23,240 nt of DNA from Lachnospiraceae bacterium (lineage in GTDB: Bacteria > Bacillota > Clostridia > Lachnospirales > Lachnospiraceae): contig JAKSRN010000006.1 in NCBI GenBank assembly GCA_024403585.1, forward strand, positions 1 to 23,240. Direction: 5' to 3'. The position numbers and the translations under genes were made by a program. The notes beneath the pieces were generated by a model, which saw only the letters and a program-made list of their open reading frames with translations, was not told the origin of the DNA and did no database searches. Each line of letters opens with the position of its first letter. The first letter of the stretch is position 1. This document shows, in pieces, positions 6,994-14,128 of this stretch.

Positions 6994-7179
6994 ATGGCAA
7001 AAACATCTATGAAAATCAAACAGCAGCGTCCTGCTAAATTCTCTACAAGAGAGTATACACGCTGCGGAATTTGTGGACGTCCACATGCTTATCTTAGAAA
7101 ATACGGAATCTGTCGTGTATGTTTCCGTGAATTAGCATACAAAGGCCAGATCCCTGGCGTAAAGAAAGCTAGCTGGTAA
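6994..7179 (+). CDS. rpsN: 30S ribosomal protein S14, zinc-binding type (uS14)
   Basis: S14 completes the 30S head near S3 and S10. This is the short zinc form of 61 residues. Four cysteines, C24, C27, C40 and C43, form the CGIC...CRVC zinc ribbon, and the ending GQIPGVKKASW is diagnostic of type Z. In bacteria that also have a zinc-free S14, the two are exchanged under zinc limitation; no second copy is in this window. TAGGAGG lies 8 bases before the ATG. Confidence 0.97.
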   Translation: MAKTSMKIKQQRPAKFSTREYTRCGICGRPHAYLRKYGICRVCFRELAYKGQIPGVKKASW

Positions 7180-7199
7180 TTAAAGAGGAGGAAAACATC

Positions 7200-7601
7200 A
7201 TGGCAATGAGCGATCCAATTGCAGATATGCTTACAAGAATCCGTAATGCAAATGCGGCTAAACATGACACAGTAGATGTTCCGGCATCCAAGATGAAAAT
7301 CGCTATCGCTGATATCCTTGTTAAAGAAGGATTCATCGCTAAATACGAGCTTGTTGATGCAGGTGCTTCTAAAAATATGCACATCACACTGAAATACGGT
7401 GTAGATAAAAACGAGAAAATCATCACTGGAATCAAAAGAATCTCTAAACCAGGTCTTCGTATCTACGTAAACAAAGAGGAGCTGCCAAGAGTTCTGGGTG
7501 GAATGGGAATTGCAATCCTTTCTACAAACCAGGGTGTTATTACTGACAAAGAGGCTAGAAAGCTTCAGGTAGGTGGAGAGGTTCTCGCTTACGTTTGGTA
7601 A
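7200..7601 (+). CDS. rpsH: 30S ribosomal protein S8 (uS8)
   Basis: S8 binds the central domain of 16S rRNA and in E. coli represses the spc operon by binding its mRNA near rplE. The 133-residue protein starts MAMSDPIADMLTRIRNA and ends LQVGGEVLAYVW, with the conserved STNQGVITDKEARK near residue 110. An alternative ATG at 7206 would fit some homologues, but GAGGAGG at 7185-7191 favours 7200. A terminator-like hairpin follows the stop. Confidence 0.97.
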   Translation: MAMSDPIADMLTRIRNANAAKHDTVDVPASKMKIAIADILVKEGFIAKYELVDAGASKNMHITLKYGVDKNEKIITGIKRISKPGLRIYVNKEELPRVLGGMGIAILSTNQGVITDKEARKLQVGGEVLAYVW

Positions 7602-7620
7602 TAAAAACAATTAACTGAAT

Positions 7621-7652
7621 AAAATCCTCGGTTTATACCGGGGATTTTATAT
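7621..7652 (+). terminator. Mid-operon terminator-like hairpin between rpsH and rplF
   Basis: An 11-bp stem pairs AAAATCCTCGG (7621-7631) with CCGGGGATTTT (7638-7648), with one G-U pair and a 6-nt loop, followed by ATAT. The GC-rich lower-loop half next to a TTTT run has the form of an intrinsic terminator, but the U run is partly in the stem and is short. Since essential spc genes continue downstream with no obvious new promoter, it is more likely a partial attenuator or an RNA-processing or stability element. Confidence 0.5.
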
Positions 7653-7723
7653 AGAAACTGAAAACAGAGAGGAACACTAAGCGTCCTTTCCGAAAATCTA
7701 AGTTATTTAGGAGGAAATTAGGT

Positions 7724-8263
7724 ATGTCACGTATTGGAAGACTGCCAGTAGCCATTCCAGCAGGAGTTACTGTTGAGATCAAAGAAGGCAATGACGTAAC
7801 TGTTAAAGGTCCAAAAGGAACTCTTCAGAGAGTACTTCCAGCTGAGATGGGTATCGCTGTTGAAGATGGTGCAGTAGTTGTTACCAGACCAAGCGATTTA
7901 AAGAAAATGAAAGCTCTGCACGGCCTGACAAGAACACTGATCAGCAACATGGTTACAGGTGTTAACGAAGGTTATGCAAAAGTTCTTGAGGTTAACGGTG
8001 TTGGTTACCGTGCAGCTAAACAGGGAAAGAAACTGGTTCTGAACCTTGGCTACTCTCACCCAGTTGAGCTCGAGGATCCAGAAGGTCTTGAGTCTGTTGT
8101 AGAAGGAAACAAGATCACAATCAAAGGTATTGACAAAGAGAAAGTTGGTCAGTACGCAGCTGAGATCCGCGATAAGAGAAGACCTGAGCCATACAAAGGC
8201 AAAGGTATTAAATACGCTGATGAGGTTATCAGACGTAAAGTTGGTAAGACTGGTAAGAAATAA
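7724..8263 (+). CDS. rplF: 50S ribosomal protein L6 (uL6)
   Basis: L6 lies near the base of the L7/L12 stalk and the sarcin-ricin loop, close to where elongation factors bind. The 179-residue product begins MSRIGRLPVAIPAGV and has two similar beta-alpha domains, with the linker GVNEGYAKVLEVNGVGYRA and the C-terminal signature RRPEPYKGKGIKYADEVIRRK. TTAGGAGG sets the start. It is separated from rpsH by an unusually long 122-nt gap that contains a hairpin. Confidence 0.97.
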   Translation: MSRIGRLPVAIPAGVTVEIKEGNDVTVKGPKGTLQRVLPAEMGIAVEDGAVVVTRPSDLKKMKALHGLTRTLISNMVTGVNEGYAKVLEVNGVGYRAAKQGKKLVLNLGYSHPVELEDPEGLESVVEGNKITIKGIDKEKVGQYAAEIRDKRRPEPYKGKGIKYADEVIRRKVGKTGKK

Positions 8264-8282
8264 TTTAAGGAGAGTTTGAATC

Positions 8283-8651
8283 ATGGTTAGTAAAGTATCA
8301 AGAACTCAGGTTCGCCAGAAAAAACATAGAAGATTACGCAATCATATCGTTGGAACTGCTCAGAGACCACGTCTTGCAGTATTCCGCAGCAACAACCATA
8401 TGTATGCTCAGATCATTGATGATCTTGCACAGAAAACTCTTGTATCTGCTTCTACACTTCAGAAAGAAGTAAAAGCTGAGCTTGAGAAAACAAACGATGT
8501 TGCAGCTGCAACATTTTTAGGAACTGTTATCGGTAAAAAAGCTATCGAGGCTGGTATTACAGAAGTAGTATTCGATCGTGGCGGATTTATCTACCAGGGT
8601 AAGATTGCAGCACTTGCTGATGCAGCACGTGAAGCCGGTCTGAAATTCTAA
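8283..8651 (+). CDS. rplR: 50S ribosomal protein L18 (uL18)
   Basis: L18 delivers 5S rRNA into the central protuberance together with L5. The 122-residue protein has the basic N-terminus VSKVSRTQVRQKKHRRLRNHIVGT, the core RPRLAVFRSNNHMYAQIIDD, and the C-terminal VVFDRGGFIYQGKIAALADAAREAGLKF, which is diagnostic. AAGGAGAG lies about 9 bases before the ATG. It is 19 nt after rplF and 16 nt before rpsE. Confidence 0.97.
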   Translation: MVSKVSRTQVRQKKHRRLRNHIVGTAQRPRLAVFRSNNHMYAQIIDDLAQKTLVSASTLQKEVKAELEKTNDVAAATFLGTVIGKKAIEAGITEVVFDRGGFIYQGKIAALADAAREAGLKF

Positions 8652-8667
8652 AGAAAGGAGAAGACAC

Positions 8668-9177
8668 ATGAGACATAACATCATTGATCCAAGCCAGTTT
8701 GAGCTGGAAGAGAAAGTCGTTGCCATCAAACGTGTTAGTAAAACCGTTAAAGGTGGACGTACCATGCGTTTTACTGCTTTAGTAGTTGTAGGAGACCGTA
8801 ACGGACACGTTGGTGCAGGTCTTGGAAAAGCAGTTGAGATTCCGGAGGCAATCCGTAAAGGTAAAGAGGATGCTATGAAGAACCTCGTTACAGTTGCTAG
8901 AGATGCTAACAACTCCGTAACACATGACTTCGTAGGAAAATTCGGAAGCTCTGAGGTACTTCTGAAAAAAGCTCCAGAAGGTACTGGTGTTATCGCCGGT
9001 GGCCCTGCACGTGCCGTTGTAGAGCTTGCTGGTATTACCAATATCCGTACAAAATCTCTGGGCAATAACAACAAACAGAACGTTGTTTACGCTACAATCG
9101 ATGGTCTGAAACAGCTGAAGACTCCAGAAGAAGTAGCTAGACTGCGTGGCAAATCTGTTGAAGAGATCTTTGCTTAA
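8668..9177 (+). CDS. rpsE: 30S ribosomal protein S5 (uS5)
   Basis: S5 lies at the mRNA entry and affects decoding accuracy; spectinomycin resistance mutations map to its N-terminal loop. The 169-residue protein has the double-stranded-RNA-binding-like N-domain with VSKTVKGGRTMRFTALVVVGD and GHVGAGLGKAVEIPEAIRKG, and the C-terminal GTGVIAGGPARAVVELAGI. The loop region around residues 23-32 (KRVSKTVKGG) looks wild-type. The gene ends TTAAGGAGG, which supplies the rpmD Shine-Dalgarno. Confidence 0.97.
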   Translation: MRHNIIDPSQFELEEKVVAIKRVSKTVKGGRTMRFTALVVVGDRNGHVGAGLGKAVEIPEAIRKGKEDAMKNLVTVARDANNSVTHDFVGKFGSSEVLLKKAPEGTGVIAGGPARAVVELAGITNIRTKSLGNNNKQNVVYATIDGLKQLKTPEEVARLRGKSVEEIFA

Positions 9178-9191
9178 GGAGGAAACACGGA

Positions 9192-9359
9192 ATGAAGGTT
9201 ACATTAGTAAAGTCAACAATCGGATGTGTTCCGAAACATAAAAAAACTGTAGAAGCAATGGGATTAAAGAAACTTCATCAGACAGTAGAGCTTCCTGATA
9301 ACGCTGCAACACGCGGACAGATCAAACAGGTTGCATATCTGCTGAAAGTAGAAGAGTAA
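9192..9359 (+). CDS. rpmD: 50S ribosomal protein L30 (uL30)
   Basis: L30 is a small peripheral large-subunit protein found in many but not all bacteria. Translation from ATG 9192 to TAA 9357-9359 gives 55 residues starting MKVTLVKSTIGCVPKHKKTV and containing GLKKLHQTVELPDN and RGQIKQVAYLLKVEE, all typical of the family. AAGGAGG at 9177-9183 is the Shine-Dalgarno. The gene lies in its standard place between rpsE and rplO. Confidence 0.96.
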   Translation: MKVTLVKSTIGCVPKHKKTVEAMGLKKLHQTVELPDNAATRGQIKQVAYLLKVEE

Positions 9360-9384
9360 TCTCACCCTATAAGGAGGTACCGTA

Positions 9385-9825
9385 ATGGACTTAAGTAATT
9401 TACAGCCAGCAGAAGGCTCTAAACACAGCAACGAGTTCCGTAGAGGCCGTGGACACGGTTCTGGAAACGGAAAAACTGCTGGTAAAGGTCATAAAGGTCA
9501 GAAAGCTCGTTCCGGAGCACCAAGAATCGGATTCGAGGGTGGCCAGATGCCATTATACAGAAGACTTCCTAAGAGAGGCTTCAAATGCCCAAGCTCTAAG
9601 GAAATCATTGGAATCAATGTAAGCATGCTTAACAGATTCGAGGATGGAGCTGAGGTTACTGTTGAGACTATGATCGAGGCAGGTCTTGTATCCAATCCAA
9701 GAGATGGCGTTAAGATCCTTGGAAACGGCGAGCTTACTAAAAAGCTTACTGTTAAAGTAAATGCATGCAGTGCATCTGCAAAAGAGAAAATTGAAGCAGC
9801 AGGTGGAACAATCGAGGTGATCTAA
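9385..9825 (+). CDS. rplO: 50S ribosomal protein L15 (uL15)
   Basis: L15 is a late-assembly large-subunit protein with a long extended N-terminus. The 146-residue product shows the glycine-rich, basic N-terminal region RRGRGHGSGNGKTAGKGHKG (residues about 19-38), then FEGGQMPLYRRLPKRGF and the C-terminal domain with ILGNGELTKKLTVKVNACSASAKEKIEAAGG. AAGGAGG is 8 bases upstream. Its stop overlaps the secY start (TAATG), so secY translation is probably coupled to rplO. Confidence 0.97.
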   Translation: MDLSNLQPAEGSKHSNEFRRGRGHGSGNGKTAGKGHKGQKARSGAPRIGFEGGQMPLYRRLPKRGFKCPSSKEIIGINVSMLNRFEDGAEVTVETMIEAGLVSNPRDGVKILGNGELTKKLTVKVNACSASAKEKIEAAGGTIEVI

Positions 9826-11135
9826 TGATTAAAACCTTAAAGAATGCGTTTCGCATCAAGGAAATCCGTCGTAGACTGATGTATGTAATTATGATGCTGG
9901 CTGTGATCCGTTTAGGATCACAGATTCCAGTACCTGGTGTAGATTCCAGCTTTTTTAGTAATTTCTTTGCTAATCAGAACAATGACGCATTTTCTTTCCT
10001 GAATGCATTCACCGGTGGCGGATTTTCGAATTTTTCAATTCTGGCACTGAGCATTACACCTTACATCACGTCTTCAATTATCATGCAGTTGCTGACAATC
10101 GCATTTCCTTCCTTAGAGGAGATGCAGAAAGACGGTGAAGAAGGCAGAAAGAAAATGACTGCCATTACTCGTTATCTCACAGTTGGTCTTGCTCTTTTTG
10201 AGTCCGTTTCCATGTGTATCGGATTCAGAAATCAGCTGATCCTTGAGTTTAATGTAGTGAATGTAATTGTCATTGTTGTAGCTTTGACAGCTGGTTCCGC
10301 ACTTCTGATGTGGATCGGTGAGCAGATCAATGAGAAAGGTATCGGTAATGGTATCTCAATCGTTCTTCTGATCAATATCGTCTCCAGAATTCCTGCAGAT
10401 ATGATTACTCTCTTCGACAACTTTGTTAAGGGAAAAACAATTGCAAAAGCTGCTCTTGCATGGGTAGTGATCATTGCTGTTGTTCTTGCAGTTATTGTTC
10501 TGGTTCTGATCCTCAACGGAGCTGAACGCCGTATTCCTGTTCAGTATTCCAAGAAGATGGTTGGAAGAAGACTTGTGGGTGGCTCTGCTTCCCATATCCC
10601 GCTGAAAGTGAATACAGCAGGTGTTATTCCGATTATCTTTGCATCTTCAATTATGTCCTTCCCGGGAATTATCTGTTCTTTCGCAGGTAAGAGTCCTACA
10701 GGAATTGGTGGAAGACTGATCAACATGCTGAGTTCCAGCAAATGGTTTAATCCAAGTGACTGGCTCTCATCATTAGGTCTGGTCCTTTACGTAGCATTGT
10801 GTATTTTCTTTGCATATTTCTATACATCTATTACCTTCAACCCAATCGAGGTTGCTGATAATATGAAGAAACAGGGTGGTTTCATTCCTGGTATCAGACC
10901 AGGTAAACCAACTCAGGAGTATCTTGAGTCTGTTCTGAAATATGTAATCTTTATCGGTGCAGTAGGTCTTATGATCGTTGCAGTTATTCCATTCTTCTTT
11001 AACGGAATGTTTAATGCAAGCATTTCCTTTGGAGGAACATCATTGATCATTATCGTATCAGTAATCCTTGAAACTTTGAAACAGGTTGAATCTATGATGC
11101 TTGTTCGCAATTATAAAGGATTCTTGAATGATTGA
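9825..11135 (+). CDS. secY: Preprotein translocase subunit SecY
   Basis: SecY is the channel of the general secretion system in the cytoplasmic membrane; it works with SecE, SecG and SecA. The 436-residue product has ten predicted membrane helices, starting with YVIMMLAVIRLGSQIPVPGV (TM1) and the plug region after it. It also shows GIGNGISIVLLINIVSRIP, the RRIPVQYSKKMVGRR loop, and the conserved GGFIPGIRPGKPTQEYL cytoplasmic loop that contacts SecA and the ribosome. Length is standard. The start overlaps the rplO stop by one base. A strong terminator follows the stop. Confidence 0.97.
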   Translation: MIKTLKNAFRIKEIRRRLMYVIMMLAVIRLGSQIPVPGVDSSFFSNFFANQNNDAFSFLNAFTGGGFSNFSILALSITPYITSSIIMQLLTIAFPSLEEMQKDGEEGRKKMTAITRYLTVGLALFESVSMCIGFRNQLILEFNVVNVIVIVVALTAGSALLMWIGEQINEKGIGNGISIVLLINIVSRIPADMITLFDNFVKGKTIAKAALAWVVIIAVVLAVIVLVLILNGAERRIPVQYSKKMVGRRLVGGSASHIPLKVNTAGVIPIIFASSIMSFPGIICSFAGKSPTGIGGRLINMLSSSKWFNPSDWLSSLGLVLYVALCIFFAYFYTSITFNPIEVADNMKKQGGFIPGIRPGKPTQEYLESVLKYVIFIGAVGLMIVAVIPFFFNGMFNASISFGGTSLIIIVSVILETLKQVESMMLVRNYKGFLND

Positions 11136-11152
11136 TATGATTGTGCTATAGT
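11124..11152 (+). promoter_or_regulatory. Promoter at the end of secY, likely for adk-map-infA
   Basis: TTGAAT (11124-11129) and TATAGT (11147-11152) are spaced by 17 bases, and TGC directly before the -10 gives an extended -10 element. The predicted start near 11159 is inside the 5' arm of the following terminator stem. RNA starting there would lack about five bases of that arm and so should not form the full terminator. This would let adk-map-infA be transcribed independently of the spc genes. Confidence 0.55.
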
Positions 11153-11153
11153 G

Positions 11154-11185
11154 AGGTTGTGGTTCAGACGAACCACAACCTTTTT
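11154..11185 (+). terminator. Strong intrinsic terminator after secY
   Basis: A perfect 12-bp stem pairs AGGTTGTGGTTC (11154-11165) with GAACCACAACCT (11170-11181) across a 4-nt AGAC loop, followed by a five-T run (11181-11185) and AATTT. This is a textbook Rho-independent terminator ending the S10-spc transcript, 19 bases after the secY stop. Confidence 0.88.
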
Positions 11186-11195
11186 AATTTACGCG

Positions 11196-11360
11196 ATAAC
11201 AACGAGCCAGGGTCTGTGCTTGCACATGACATTGGCGAGTGTTGCGAACGAGAGAGACATGGATAGCATGTTTCGAATCGTATTACGCGGAACCTGCATA
11301 GTGGGTTTCGTATAGTTCTGTGGAAAGAATTGTAAAAAATAAGATGAGAGGTAACATAAA
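11196..11360 (+). promoter_or_regulatory. Structured leader upstream of adk
   Basis: Between the secY terminator and adk lie about 175 nt with no gene but clear pairing. CAAC (11200-11203)/GTTG (11241-11244) encloses GCCA (11206-11209)/TGGC (11233-11236), then GTC/GAC and TGTG (11215-11218)/CACA (11223-11226), capped by a CUUG tetraloop. A second element has CGAA (11245-11248)/TTCG (11272-11275) around ACATG (11257-11261)/CATGT (11267-11271). AACC/GGTT near 11291-11307 forms a third. No T-rich terminator is attached, so any control would be translational or act on stability. Confidence 0.4.
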
Positions 11361-12005
11361 ATGAAAATTATCATGTTAGGTGCTCCTGGTGCAGGTAAAG
11401 GCACTCAGGCAAAACAAATCGCAGCTAAATACTCCATCCCACACATCTCTACAGGAGATATCTTCCGTGCAAACATTAAAAACGGAACTGAGCTTGGAAA
11501 GAAAGCAAAAAGCTATATGGATCAGGGACTCCTTGTTCCGGATGAGTTAACATGTGATCTTGTTGTTGACCGTATTTCTCAGGCAGATGCAGTGAATGGT
11601 TATGTACTGGATGGTTTCCCAAGAACTATTCCGCAGGCAGAGGCATTGACTAATGCTCTGAATGCACGTAACGAGAAAATTGATTACGCAATCAATGTAG
11701 AAGTTCCGGATAGCAATATCGTAAACAGAATGGGTGGACGTCGTGCTTGTCTTGGATGCGGAGCTACTTATCATGTAGAGTTTAATGCACCTAAAAAAGA
11801 GGGCGTTTGTGATGCATGTGGTGCTGAGCTTGTTCTCAGAGATGATGACAAACCAGAGACAGTTCAGAAGAGACTGAATGTATACCATGATCAGACTCAG
11901 CCACTGATCGAGTACTATAGCAAAGCTGGTGCTATGGTAGAGGTTGACGGAACTCAGGACATTGATGTTGTATTCCAGGATATTATCAAAATTTTAGGTG
12001 AATAA
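11361..12005 (+). CDS. adk: Adenylate kinase, zinc-binding LID type
   Basis: Adenylate kinase interconverts ATP plus AMP with two ADP in the cytoplasm. The 214-residue protein has the P-loop GAPGAGKGT (residues 7-15), the NMP-binding STGDIFR (30-36), the DGFPRT motif (84-89), and a long LID with C130, C133, C150 and C153, the four-cysteine zinc site common in Gram-positives. GATGAGAGG at about 11343-11351 is the Shine-Dalgarno. It is the first gene after the secY terminator and probably uses its own promoter. map follows after 3 nt. Confidence 0.97.
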   Translation: MKIIMLGAPGAGKGTQAKQIAAKYSIPHISTGDIFRANIKNGTELGKKAKSYMDQGLLVPDELTCDLVVDRISQADAVNGYVLDGFPRTIPQAEALTNALNARNEKIDYAINVEVPDSNIVNRMGGRRACLGCGATYHVEFNAPKKEGVCDACGAELVLRDDDKPETVQKRLNVYHDQTQPLIEYYSKAGAMVEVDGTQDIDVVFQDIIKILGE

Positions 12006-12008
12006 ATC

Positions 12009-12764
12009 ATGTCTGTTTCAATTAAAAATGCAAGAGAAATCGAATTGATGCGTCATGCCGGAAAGCTTCTTGAGCAGGTTCATAACGAGCTTGGTAAGAT
12101 GATCCGTCCGGGTATCTCCACACTGGATATTGACAGAGCCGGTGAAAAGATGATCCGCGAGATGGGATGTATCCCGAACTTTAAAAATTACAACGGGTAT
12201 CCGGCATCCATCTGTACATCTGTGAATGATGAGGTTGTACATGGCATTCCTAATAAGAAAAGAATCCTTCGTGAAGGTGATATCATCAGCCTTGATGCAG
12301 GTCTGATCTACAAGGGATACCATTCAGATGCAGCCAGAACCTATGCAGTAGGAACTATTTCGCCTGAAGCACAGAAATTAATGGATGTAACCAAAGAATC
12401 CTTCTTTGAGGGAATTAAATATGCAAAAGCCGGACATCATCTCCATGAGATTTCCGCAGCCATCGGCAATTACTGTGAGAGCAGAGGCTATGGCGTTGTC
12501 CGTGATCTGGTAGGTCATGGAATCGGAACACATCTTCATGAGGATCCACAGATTCCGAACTTTGCATGTAAGAGCCGCGGCGTTCGTCTGCAGCCTGGAA
12601 TGACACTTGCCATTGAACCGATGATCACAATGGGTACATGGGAGGTTTCCTGGCTGGATGATGACTGGACGGTTGTTACAGACGATGGTTCTCTTGCAGC
12701 GCATTATGAGAACACTGTCCTGATCACTGATGGTGAGCCTGAATTGCTTACTCTGACCCTGTAA
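12009..12764 (+). CDS. map: Type I methionine aminopeptidase
   Basis: This enzyme removes the initiator methionine from new proteins after deformylation. The 251-residue product has all the metal ligands of the family: D96 (SLDAG), D107 (HSDAAR), H170 (GHGIG), E203 (AIEPM) and E234 (HYEN), plus substrate-contact H78. It is the short bacterial form, without an N-terminal zinc-finger extension. Its start is only 3 bases after the adk stop, and its Shine-Dalgarno is weak, so translation probably depends on adk. It lies in the standard adk-map-infA order. Confidence 0.97.
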   Translation: MSVSIKNAREIELMRHAGKLLEQVHNELGKMIRPGISTLDIDRAGEKMIREMGCIPNFKNYNGYPASICTSVNDEVVHGIPNKKRILREGDIISLDAGLIYKGYHSDAARTYAVGTISPEAQKLMDVTKESFFEGIKYAKAGHHLHEISAAIGNYCESRGYGVVRDLVGHGIGTHLHEDPQIPNFACKSRGVRLQPGMTLAIEPMITMGTWEVSWLDDDWTVVTDDGSLAAHYENTVLITDGEPELLTLTL

Positions 12765-12775
12765 GGCAGGTGCCT

Positions 12776-13039
12776 ATGAATCAAATCAAAAAGGGTATGT
12801 TTGCCAGAAGTCTGGCAGGTCATGACAAAGGACAACTTTACGTCATATGGGATTATGACGAAAGCTATGTTTATCTTACAGATGGGAGACTCCGTCCTGT
12901 GGATAAATTAAAAAAGAAAAAACGCAAACACGTGCAGATCTCCGGAGAGATCGCACAGATTTCAGAACAATGTCAGACAGCAGTGCAGAGTGTCATTGAT
13001 ATGGAAATAAGAAAAGCAATTAAGGGTAAGGAGGACTAA
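12776..13039 (+). CDS. KOW-domain RNA-binding protein (L14e-like)
   Basis: The 87-residue basic protein has an N-terminal KOW-like fold (KKGMFARSLAGHDKGQLYVIWDYDESY), then VYLTDGRLRPVDKLKKKKRKH, and a helical C-terminus. Bacillus and clostridia often keep such a protein (YbzG-like) between map and infA; its role is not established, but binding of RNA or ribosomes is expected. The frame is open from a GTG at 12770, but the ATG at 12776 is preferred because AAGGCAGG (12763-12770) is correctly spaced for it and overlaps the GTG. infA follows after 2 nt. Confidence 0.88.
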   Translation: MNQIKKGMFARSLAGHDKGQLYVIWDYDESYVYLTDGRLRPVDKLKKKKRKHVQISGEIAQISEQCQTAVQSVIDMEIRKAIKGKED

Positions 13040-13041
13040 TA

Positions 13042-13260
13042 ATGTCAAAATCTGATGTAATTGAGGTTGAAGGAACCGTATTGGAGAAGCTTCCAAACGC
13101 AATGTTTAAAGTTGAGCTTGAGAACAAACATGTTGTTCTTGCACATATCAGCGGAAAGCTTCGTATGAACTTTATCCGTATTCTTCCGGGAGATAAAGTT
13201 ACAATTGAGTTATCCCCATACGATCTTGACAAAGGACGTATCATTTGGCGTGATAAATAA
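13042..13260 (+). CDS. infA: Translation initiation factor IF-1
   Basis: IF-1 blocks the ribosomal A site during initiation and assists IF-2 and IF-3. The 72-residue OB-fold protein matches the family end to end: SKSDVIEVEGTVLEKLPNAMF, VELENKHVVLAHISGKLRMNFIRILPGDKV, and ending LDKGRIIWRDK. TAAGGAGG at about 13026-13033 sets the start. It is the last gene of the translation cluster here; rpmJ, which normally follows, is absent, and a terminator begins 10 bases after the stop. Confidence 0.97.
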   Translation: MSKSDVIEVEGTVLEKLPNAMFKVELENKHVVLAHISGKLRMNFIRILPGDKVTIELSPYDLDKGRIIWRDK

Positions 13261-13269
13261 GAATGAACG

Positions 13270-13304
13270 ACGGGTGAGAAATATAGTTTTTCTCACCCGT
13301 TTTT
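13270..13304 (+). terminator. Intrinsic terminator after infA
   Basis: A perfect 11-bp stem pairs ACGGGTGAGAA (13270-13280) with TTCTCACCCGT (13290-13300); one more A-T pair is possible. A run of five T (13300-13304) follows. It separates the translation-related cluster from the phosphatase-cysE-ktr cluster. Confidence 0.88.
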
Positions 13305-13338
13305 CCATATTTTCATATATAATAAGGTGGTAATCAAT

Positions 13339-14115
13339 ATGAATTGTGTCATAGATTATGCTGCTGTTGAAAAACTGGTTCTTCAGACAAAGGCATTTTT
13401 TCAGGACAATCGTAAGAGAGCGGAAATCACCCAGAAGGGTAAGGACGATTTTGTTACGCAGGTGGATTTTGCCGTACAGAGCTTTCTGCAGACAGAACTG
13501 GGTCGGATGTATCCGGATATTCAGTTTCTGGGTGAGGAAGGTCCCAAGGAGGAGCAGGACTGGTCAAGGCCGGTTTGGATCCTGGATCCTGTGGACGGTA
13601 CGACAAACCTGATCCGTGATCTGCAGATGAGTGCCGTTTCTCTTGGCCTCTGGGATGGAGAAGACATGCTCTATGGCTGTGTTTACAATCCTTACAGGGA
13701 TGAGATGTGCACGGCTGTGAGAGGGCAGGGAACAAAACTCAACGGAGAACCGGTTACGGTCAGTAAGGCAGCAACTCTTTCCGAAAGCCTTTTTGTTGTG
13801 GGCACCAGTCCTTATGAAAAGGAAATCTATGGAGAGAAGATTTTTGAGCGTATGAAGAGAGCATTTATGGCGAGTCTGGAGATCAGAAGAACCGGATCGG
13901 CAGCCTTGGATCTGGTGGCGATTGCAACGGGAAGGGCAGACGGATACTTTGAATATTATCTGAAGCCATGGGACTGCGCAGCCGGAATCCTGCTTGTAAG
14001 AGAAGCCGGCGGCAGGATCACGGATTTCCAGGGCAACAGCACCTCTCCGGACAAGTATCCGGATCTGGTGGCCAGCAATGGACTGATTCATGATGCAATA
14101 TTGAAATTGTTATAA
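13339..14115 (+). CDS. Inositol monophosphatase family protein
   Basis: This is a Mg-dependent sugar or nucleotide phosphatase of the FIG superfamily. The 258-residue protein has motif A LGEEG (64-68, ligands E66/E67), motif B DPVDGTTN (83-90) and motif C WDCAAG (211-216, ligand D212), so it should be active. The family includes inositol-1-phosphatases and 3'-phosphoadenosine 5'-phosphate (PAP) phosphatases (CysQ); the sequence does not decide the substrate, though the cysE neighbour makes a sulfur-related role worth considering. The in-frame GTG at 13327 is rejected because TAAGGTGG (13323-13330) fits the ATG at 13339. cysE follows after 13 nt. Confidence 0.92.
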   Translation: MNCVIDYAAVEKLVLQTKAFFQDNRKRAEITQKGKDDFVTQVDFAVQSFLQTELGRMYPDIQFLGEEGPKEEQDWSRPVWILDPVDGTTNLIRDLQMSAVSLGLWDGEDMLYGCVYNPYRDEMCTAVRGQGTKLNGEPVTVSKAATLSESLFVVGTSPYEKEIYGEKIFERMKRAFMASLEIRRTGSAALDLVAIATGRADGYFEYYLKPWDCAAGILLVREAGGRITDFQGNSTSPDKYPDLVASNGLIHDAILKLL

Positions 14116-14128
14116 AAGGAGAAGACGA

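Noticed and set aside
11200..11244. Kink-turn in the adk leader
   Set aside because: Tandem GA opposite GA is present, but the unpaired bases are on the 3' side of the GA step rather than forming the 3-nt bulge before it, so the canonical kink-turn arrangement is not met.
12770..12775. GTG start for the KOW protein
   Set aside because: The GTG overlaps the Shine-Dalgarno-like AAGGCAGG; the ATG at 12776 has workable spacing.
13318..13323. TATAAT sequence just upstream of the phosphatase gene
   Set aside because: No -35 element is found 16-18 bases upstream, and a start about 7 bases downstream would fall in the Shine-Dalgarno. It is probably chance in an AT-rich gap.
13022..13340. A hidden rpmJ (L36) after infA
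   Set aside because: No frame in this stretch encodes the short basic cysteine-containing L36 pattern; the space is taken by infA's end and a terminator.
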